A stretch of DNA of 7,095 nucleotides, taken from contig CAJMPM010000073.1 in the NCBI GenBank assembly GCA_905215225.1, positions 1 to 7,095 of the forward strand, read 5' to 3'. The DNA comes from an uncultured bacterium (lineage in GTDB: Bacteria > Actinomycetota > Coriobacteriia > Coriobacteriales > Coriobacteriaceae). This document shows positions 5,514 to 7,095 of this stretch, piece by piece (position 1 is the stretch's first letter; each line of letters starts with the position of its first letter). The notes beneath the pieces are model-generated. The model was not told the origin of the DNA. It saw nothing but the letters and a program-made list of their open reading frames with translations, and ran no database searches. The translations under genes were made by a program, and so were the position numbers.

Positions 5514-6043
5514 AGCAGCCCACGCTCCAAAAGCATCTCGGCACAAAGGTAGGAAACGTCCTCGAAGGACTTGTGGCGAATATCAAGGGTAAGATCGGCA
5601 GCTTGACGATACAACGGACGGCGATGCTCAAAAAGCAGCGCCGCGTGCTCGGGCGAGCGGAAATCGGGACGCGTGTCGGAGCGGCGGATCTGGCGCATCG
5701 AATCCTCAAAATCGCCCTCGAGGTACACACAGGTACCCATCTGGTGCATGAGCTCGATATTGACCGGCGTCTCGACAATGCCGCCACCGCACGAAACCAG
5801 CAAGCTGCGCTCGCTTTGGAGCGAACGGAGCGCCGAAGTTTCGAGCTCGCGAAAGCGCTCCTCGCCCTCGGTTTCAAAAATCTCGGTTACCGATTTGCCG
5901 CAACGGCGCACGACAAGGCGGTCGGTATCAATAAACCGACGCTTGAACATCGTGCCCACATTGCGTGCAAGCGTCGATTTGCCCGCACCCAAAAACCCGA
6001 TAAAGAAGATATGGTCGCAGCCGTGCTTGGTGTGCTGGGACAT
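5510..6043 (-). CDS. aroK: Shikimate kinase
   Basis: Shikimate kinase phosphorylates the 3-hydroxyl of shikimate with ATP in the route to chorismate. The 177-aa product has the P-loop GFLGAGKST (16-24), the Mg/shikimate motif FIDTD (37-41; D39, D41), EIFETEGEERFRELE with R65 for shikimate carboxylate, SCGGG (84-88), the lid region near TRPDF (124-128), and HRRPLYRQAAD (140-150) with the conserved RxPxY arginine. Catalytic residues look complete, in contrast to the gene downstream. Length fits the family (about 170). ATG 6043 lies 8 nt after yqeG, and the TGA overlaps the next ATG. In actinobacteria aroK usually sits with aroE, aroC and aroB; here yqeG replaces aroE/aroC. If the shikimate pathway is incomplete, the kinase may act on imported or alternatively made shikimate, or serve a related substrate. 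Identity is firm; the pathway context is unclear. Confidence 0.93.
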   Translation of the reverse strand: MSQHTKHGCDHIFFIGFLGAGKSTLARNVGTMFKRRFIDTDRLVVRRCGKSVTEIFETEGEERFRELETSALRSLQSERSLLVSCGGGIVETPVNIELMHQMGTCVYLEGDFEDSMRQIRRSDTRPDFRSPEHAALLFEHRRPLYRQAADLTLDIRHKSFEDVSYLCAEMLLERGLL

Positions 6044-6051
6044 GACGAAAC

Positions 6052-6549
6052 CTATTCCTCGCAGGGAAGGTCGCGCAGGGCCCGGCGCTCAAAGATACGG
6101 AAGATCTGCGTATACCACAGGTCCTGAGTTGCCTGTGGCTTTACCAAGATCGTGTCGACGCCGGCAAAGTTACCGCTCCACACGTCCGTGTACAGCTGGT
6201 CACCGATCAGCACAGCCTCATCGGCCGTGGCGCCCAAGCGCTTAAGACCGGCCTTGAGAGCAAACGGTGCAGGCTTCATGGCATGGCTGATGGCCTCAAG
6301 CCCCAGCTCGCGCGCTGAGCTCATGACCTGGTCGCGATGCCAGTTGTTCGACACCATGCACAGCTTAAAGCCCTTGGCATGGGCGGCGTCGAGCCAGGCC
6401 GAGACGGCAGCGGGGACCTGCTCGGTATCACGCGGCACCAGGGTGTTATCGCGGTCGAGCAAAATGGCGCGCTTGCCGTCGGCCCACAGGGTATCAAGGT
6501 CGATGCGGTCGACCGAGGCAACATATCGTTTGGGGCTGAAAATCCTCAT
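6052..6549 (-). CDS. yqeG: YqeG family HAD IIIA-type phosphatase
   Basis: The 165-aa protein belongs to the YqeG family of HAD-superfamily phosphatases. Motif I is LLDRDNTLVP (30-39) with D32 (nucleophile) and D34 (acid/base). Motif II is MVSNN (65-69) with S67. Motif III is K92 in AMKPAPFALK, and motif IV is IGDQLYTDVWSGN (115-127) with D117 and D122. The N-terminal RYVASVDRIDLDTL is the usual YqeG lead-in. All catalytic residues are present. The substrate is not established for most members; related proteins include mitochondrial phosphatidylglycerolphosphate phosphatase (Gep4/PTPMT-like), so a phospholipid role is one possibility. ATG 6549 is 2 nt after the mltG stop; an upstream TTG at 6561 would add only four residues (MELN) inside mltG. 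GGAATTAAAC before ATG gives a modest ribosome-binding site. It is probably cotranscribed with mltG and aroK. Confidence 0.9.
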   Translation of the reverse strand: MRIFSPKRYVASVDRIDLDTLWADGKRAILLDRDNTLVPRDTEQVPAAVSAWLDAAHAKGFKLCMVSNNWHRDQVMSSARELGLEAISHAMKPAPFALKAGLKRLGATADEAVLIGDQLYTDVWSGNFAGVDTILVKPQATQDLWYTQIFRIFERRALRDLPCEE

Positions 6550-6551
6550 GT

Positions 6552-7095
6552 TTAATTCCAAGACTGTTGGTGCTCTTCGTAGGTCTGAGAGAAATACTCC
6601 TCGTCCTGCGTAATGTAGAAATACAGGTCATCGGAGTCGGTGGGCTCAAGGGTTGCCTTGAGCGCCTCGAGTGACGGAGAGCAGATGGGCGTGGGCGGCA
6701 GGCCCGCGTGCTTATAGGTGTTATACGGGCTATCGCTCTGCAGGTCGTCGGCGGTAACCTCGCCGCCGGTGACATACATCATGGTCGCATCGCTATTGAG
6801 GTAGCGCAGACCATCGAGCTTGCCGGCAAGACGGTTGTAGAACACCGAGGCGACATGCGCGCGCTGCTCGGCGTTGAGGCCTTCGCGCGCAACGATGGAA
6901 GCGAGATTGATGATGTCGTAATCAGACATCTCCACGCCGTAGCGCTCCTTGATTTTGGCCTCGCAACCGGCAAAATCGAGCGACTTGTACTCGGTGTTGA
7001 ATTGATCGAGCATGGCGCGAATCACATCATCGGCAGCCGGGTCCTTACCCAACGAATAGGTCTTGGGGAACAGGAAGCCCTCGCGCGAATCGTTT
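6552..7095 (-). CDS. mltG: Endolytic murein transglycosylase MltG, C-terminal part (cut by window edge)
   Basis: MltG (YceG) is a membrane-anchored lytic transglycosylase that cuts nascent peptidoglycan strands and so sets glycan length. The frame is open to the window end, past an internal TTG at 7052; 180 C-terminal residues are visible. They begin NDSREGFLFPKTYSL, matching the family EGYLFPDTY motif. Next are INLASIVAREG with the catalytic-region glutamate, ASVFYNRL, LRYLNSDATMMYV, SPYNTYKHAGLPPTPI, and the final LYFYITQD. The normal core SIVEKE reads SIVARE, so the first acidic position is Ala while the second Glu stays. The membrane anchor and LysM-like N-terminal domain must lie outside the window. 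The stop is 2 nt before yqeG. mltG upstream of aro genes is standard actinobacterial synteny. Identity is secure. Confidence 0.94.
   Translation of the reverse strand, partial: NDSREGFLFPKTYSLGKDPAADDVIRAMLDQFNTEYKSLDFAGCEAKIKERYGVEMSDYDIINLASIVAREGLNAEQRAHVASVFYNRLAGKLDGLRYLNSDATMMYVTGGEVTADDLQSDSPYNTYKHAGLPPTPICSPSLEALKATLEPTDSDDLYFYITQDEEYFSQTYEEHQQSWN

Noticed and set aside
4785..5552. A 255-codon + strand open frame opposite the AroB-like gene
   Set aside because: Considered because the AroB homologue is degenerate, but the composition is Arg/Asp/Gly rich with no domain, and the minus-strand frame aligns to AroB from end to end.
1..7095. A hidden mobile element, CRISPR array or defence system
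   Set aside because: No transposase, integrase, long terminal repeats or regularly spaced repeats are visible. All genes are conserved housekeeping genes in expected order.

Overview
This is a GC-rich stretch in which every supported gene lies on the minus strand. The genes therefore run from the right end (7095) to the left end (1). In transcription order they are mltG (partial), a YqeG-family HAD phosphatase, aroK, an aroB-like gene, an M24 aminopeptidase P, efp, an Asp23/Gls24 protein, nusB, xseB, tlyA (interrupted) and nadK (partial). The order mltG / aroK-aroB / pepP / efp / nusB matches the classical actinobacterial neighbourhood, while asp23-nusB-xseB-tlyA-nadK resembles the Firmicutes yqhY-nusB-xse-tlyA-nadK cluster. 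That mixture, the GC content and the protein style suggest an actinobacterium of the Coriobacteriia type, possibly Collinsella-like. This is inference, not proof.

Layout. Block A (7095 to 4404) is tightly packed: mltG, then yqeG 2 nt later, aroK 8 nt later, and an aroB homologue overlapping aroK by ATGA. A 132-nt gap follows, holding a 12-bp palindrome and a pair of 7-bp direct repeats in front of the single-gene unit pepP (4271 to 3141). A second gap of 159 nt holds a candidate terminator and a consensus TATAAT box in front of block B (2981 to 1): efp, asp23, nusB, xseB, tlyA and nadK, with gaps of 24 nt or less. These genes serve peptidoglycan strand release, aromatic biosynthesis, proline-peptide turnover, translation and transcription support, DNA repair, rRNA methylation and NADP supply.

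Two genes are not ordinary. tlyA has one in-frame TAA at 527-529. The same frame then continues for 55 conserved codons to a TGA that overlaps the nadK start by ATGA, and the stop cuts off the fourth catalytic residue (Glu). The aroB homologue keeps its length, its reading frame and its fold landmarks. However, it has lost the glycine-rich NAD motif, all three zinc ligands and most substrate-binding residues, so it looks like a pseudoenzyme or a repurposed protein. It also has seven cysteines within 30 residues where the NAD loop should be. The rest is conserved housekeeping sequence. I saw no mobile element, CRISPR array, tRNA or rRNA, and no new multi-gene system. No gene-free stretch exceeds 300 bases.
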